Of a stretch of 64,000 nucleotides of DNA, positions 62,567 through 64,000 are shown one piece after another. The stretch is taken from assembly GCF_051195255.1 (NCBI RefSeq), contig NZ_JBNJLK010000002.1, forward strand, positions 186,001 to 250,000. The letters run 5' to 3'. The notes under the pieces are model-generated. The model was not told the origin of the DNA. It ran no database searches and worked only from the letters and a program-made list of their open reading frames with translations. This DNA is from Falsirhodobacter sp051195255 (GTDB lineage: Bacteria; Pseudomonadota; Alphaproteobacteria; Rhodobacterales; Rhodobacteraceae). A program made the position numbers and the translations under genes. The stretch's first letter is position 1. Each line of letters opens with the position of its first letter.

Positions 62567-62657
62567 CCGCTTCTCCCAACACTCATCATGGCCAAGGGCC
62601 GTTCGTCATTTGCTTACCCGTGTCACGGGCGGCGTCGGCCGAATACAAACCGAAAGC

Positions 62658-62676
62658 GGGCGGAAGACAACCGCCC
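62658..62676 (-). terminator. Hairpin after the small membrane-protein gene
   Basis: On the - strand, arms GGGCGG and CCGCCC with a 7-base loop begin four bases past the stop and are followed by GCTTTCGGTTTGT. This is a moderate terminator separating the SDR unit from etfBA. Confidence 0.5.
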
Positions 62677-62679
62677 CCG

Positions 62680-62880
62680 TCATCCGTTCTTCACACGCCA
62701 CACGATCAGAAGGACCATCACGAAGATCAGGCCCAGCGCCCCGGCCCGCGCGGCGCGCATCTGCCGGTTGCGTTTGGGGCTGTCCGTCTGCCAGCTGAGA
62801 AGGATCATCGCGATCCCCAGGACGGCGATGGCCCCGATGCAGCCAAGGATGAAGACGGCCTGTGGGGTCAAGGGATTCAT
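62680..62880 (-). CDS. 66-residue two-helix membrane protein
   Basis: Two hydrophobic helices (AVFILGCIGAIAVLGIAMIL and ALGLIFVMVLLIVWRV) joined by a basic loop. The ATG at 62880 overlaps the stop of the upstream SDR gene (ATGA), implying coupled translation. No family was recognised. A partner role for the SDR enzyme at the membrane is possible but only inferred from the coupling. Confidence 0.72.
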   Translation of the reverse strand: MNPLTPQAVFILGCIGAIAVLGIAMILLSWQTDSPKRNRQMRAARAGALGLIFVMVLLIVWRVKNG

Positions 62881-63701
62881 GCGCGGCTCAGCAGACGATC
62901 GAGGGTCGATGTGGGGAGAAGGCGCTTCGCGACAGCCATGGCCTTCGTCGGCGCCGTGATGCGGTAGCGGGCGCGGGGGCGCTCGGCCTCCAGCGCGCGG
63001 GCGATCACGTCGGTCACGGCGCGGGCGGGCAGTTCCCAGCGGTCCGGCGTCTTTTCTTCGTAAAGGCGGTGCAGAAGGCCGCGATATTCGTCGGCGCGGG
63101 CGGCGGTCTTCCAGTCGATCCAGCGTTCGAAATGTGGGATGGCCTTGCGCCGCAGGTCCGACGTGATGGGGCCGGGCTGGATCAGGACCACGTGGACGCC
63201 CGTGCCCTCCATCTCCAGCCGCAGGATGTCGGTCAGGCCTTCCATCGCGAATTTCGTGGACGCATAGGCCCCGCGCCATTTCGCGCCCACGAAGCCCAGA
63301 ACCGAGGAGCAGTTCAGGATGCGGCCATGCCCCTGCCTGCGCATGACCGGAATCACGCGACGGGTCAGGTCATGGGTGCCGAACAGATTGGTTTCGAAGA
63401 TCGCGCGCAGGGCGTCGCGGGGAATGTCCTCCACCGCGCCGGGGCAGGCAAAGGCGCCGTTGTTGTACAGCGCGTCCAGCGTGCCGCCCGTGCGGGCCAG
63501 AACCTGATCCAGCGCCCCCTGGATGGAGGCGGGACTGTCCAGATCGAGAGGAAAGCTTTCCAGACCTTCGGCGGCCAGACGTTCGCAATCCTCGGCAGCG
63601 CGGCAGGTCGCGAAAACGCGCCAGCCGCGGGTGTGCAACCCCTTGGCCGCGTCATGGCCGATCCCGGAGGAACAGCCGGTGATGAGGATGGACCGTGTCA
63701 T
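62877..63701 (-). CDS. Short-chain dehydrogenase/reductase
   Basis: 274 residues from ATG 63701 (MTRSILITGCSSGIGHDAAKGL); a GTG at 63728 would add nine residues. Rossmann motif GCSSGIGHD, NNGAFACPGAVED, catalytic Ser in NCSSVLGF and Tyr/Lys in YASTKFAMEGL. The substrate is unknown; the C-terminal extension TAPTKAMAVAKRLLPTSTLD resembles SDRs acting on large lipid-like molecules. Coupled to the small membrane protein downstream. Confidence 0.9.
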   Translation of the reverse strand: MTRSILITGCSSGIGHDAAKGLHTRGWRVFATCRAAEDCERLAAEGLESFPLDLDSPASIQGALDQVLARTGGTLDALYNNGAFACPGAVEDIPRDALRAIFETNLFGTHDLTRRVIPVMRRQGHGRILNCSSVLGFVGAKWRGAYASTKFAMEGLTDILRLEMEGTGVHVVLIQPGPITSDLRRKAIPHFERWIDWKTAARADEYRGLLHRLYEEKTPDRWELPARAVTDVIARALEAERPRARYRITAPTKAMAVAKRLLPTSTLDRLLSRA

Positions 63702-63740
63702 GCGCCCGTTATGGAACGCGGGGTCCACAAAGGCCAGCGC

Positions 63741-64000
63741 TCAGTTGCCGGCCATCCGCACCGGCATCGCCGCAAGGTATTCCGAGGCGACCCAGCCTTC
63801 GCCGCCGCTGCCTTCCAGACGGATCTGCGTCCACGGACCCTTGGTGGAGACGACGGTGACCTCTTCTCCGTGGTGCAGCTTGTCGAGGCTTTCGCTGCCG
63901 GTCGACGGGCCGGAGCGGAGGTTCACGGCGGCGGCCGTCACCACGGCCGTGGGCAGCGCGGTGGCGGTCTGGACCGCAGCCACCGTCTGGGGCACGGGGA
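63741..64000 (-). CDS. SH3-domain protein (5' end beyond window)
   Basis: The C-terminal part of a gene running off the right edge; about 86 codons are visible. A bacterial SH3 fold is clear (VTAAAVNLRSGPSTGSE, EEVTVVSTKGPWTQIRL, GEGWVASEYL), as found in periplasmic proteins that bind peptidoglycan. The upstream Ala/Val/Thr-rich stretch may be a linker after a signal peptide. A GTG at 63995 is possible as a start, but the frame stays open to the edge. Confidence 0.8.
   Translation of the reverse strand, partial: PVPQTVAAVQTATALPTAVVTAAAVNLRSGPSTGSESLDKLHHGEEVTVVSTKGPWTQIRLEGSGGEGWVASEYLAAMPVRMAGN

Overview
The window is GC-rich (roughly two thirds G+C by eye), densely coded chromosomal DNA from an alphaproteobacterium, most likely a member of the Rhodobacteraceae (Paracoccus/Rhodobacter relatives). 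This rests on conserved gene order (uvrC-pgsA-moaD-moaE; lepB-rnc-era-DUF1491-recO; pckA / chvI-chvG-hprK-rapZ-EIIA-HPr / etfBA), on the many GTG/TTG starts with 1-4 nt gene overlaps, and on lineage-typical families such as Hint-domain, DUF1491, DUF2062 and P1 peptidase proteins. The species cannot be named from the sequence alone.

Layout. 1-6.5 kb: 3' part of an FAD (GMC) sugar/polyol dehydrogenase and its triheme cytochrome c, a LacI-type regulator, a Hint-domain protein behind a palindrome-rich promoter, and a catalase. 6.5-13 kb: an arabinose-oligosaccharide utilisation operon (GH51 arabinofuranosidase, ABC ATPase, binding protein, two permeases) facing a FadR-type regulator, with a matching palindrome on the operon promoter. 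13-17.1 kb: a large MscS-type channel, then a decayed region with a membrane PQQ-glucose dehydrogenase pseudogene and an IS5-type remnant. 17.1-21 kb: a nitrogen cluster, with a formate/nitrite-family channel and cyanase behind an ANTAR-type two-hexaloop leader, and the cognate nitrate sensor pair nasT-nasS just upstream, preceded by a barstar homologue. 21-26.2 kb: DUF2076, SDR, NCS2 permease, DUF3597, an IS3-family transposase fragment and tRNA-Pro(CGG). 26.2-41.5 kb: EamA exporter, leuB, S49 peptidase, uvrC, pgsA, moaDE, P1 peptidase with lrgAB, smc, MOSC and glycosyltransferase genes, and a MalY/PatB-type enzyme.

41.5-54 kb is a long housekeeping stretch: two deformylase genes (the second with its active site altered), fmt, rnhA, ispH, folK, rpoZ, the (p)ppGpp synthetase/hydrolase, two DUF2062 genes, pdxJ, acpS, lepB, rnc, era, DUF1491, recO and a TauE-type exporter. 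55-62.6 kb holds pckA, the ChvI/ChvG two-component system, the regulatory PTS genes and etfBA. The right end has a small membrane protein, an SDR and a truncated SH3-domain gene.

Most interesting points: (1) a predicted NasT-controlled RNA leader placing cyanate degradation under nitrate-responsive antitermination; (2) a perfect 12-bp direct repeat, 20 bp apart, between pckA and chvI; (3) a deformylase paralogue that has lost both the metal-ligand Cys and the catalytic Glu; (4) a FadR-like operator overlapping the -10 of the arabinoside operon; (5) small genes with strong ribosome sites. No CRISPR array, rRNA, intact insertion sequence, prophage or replication origin was seen.
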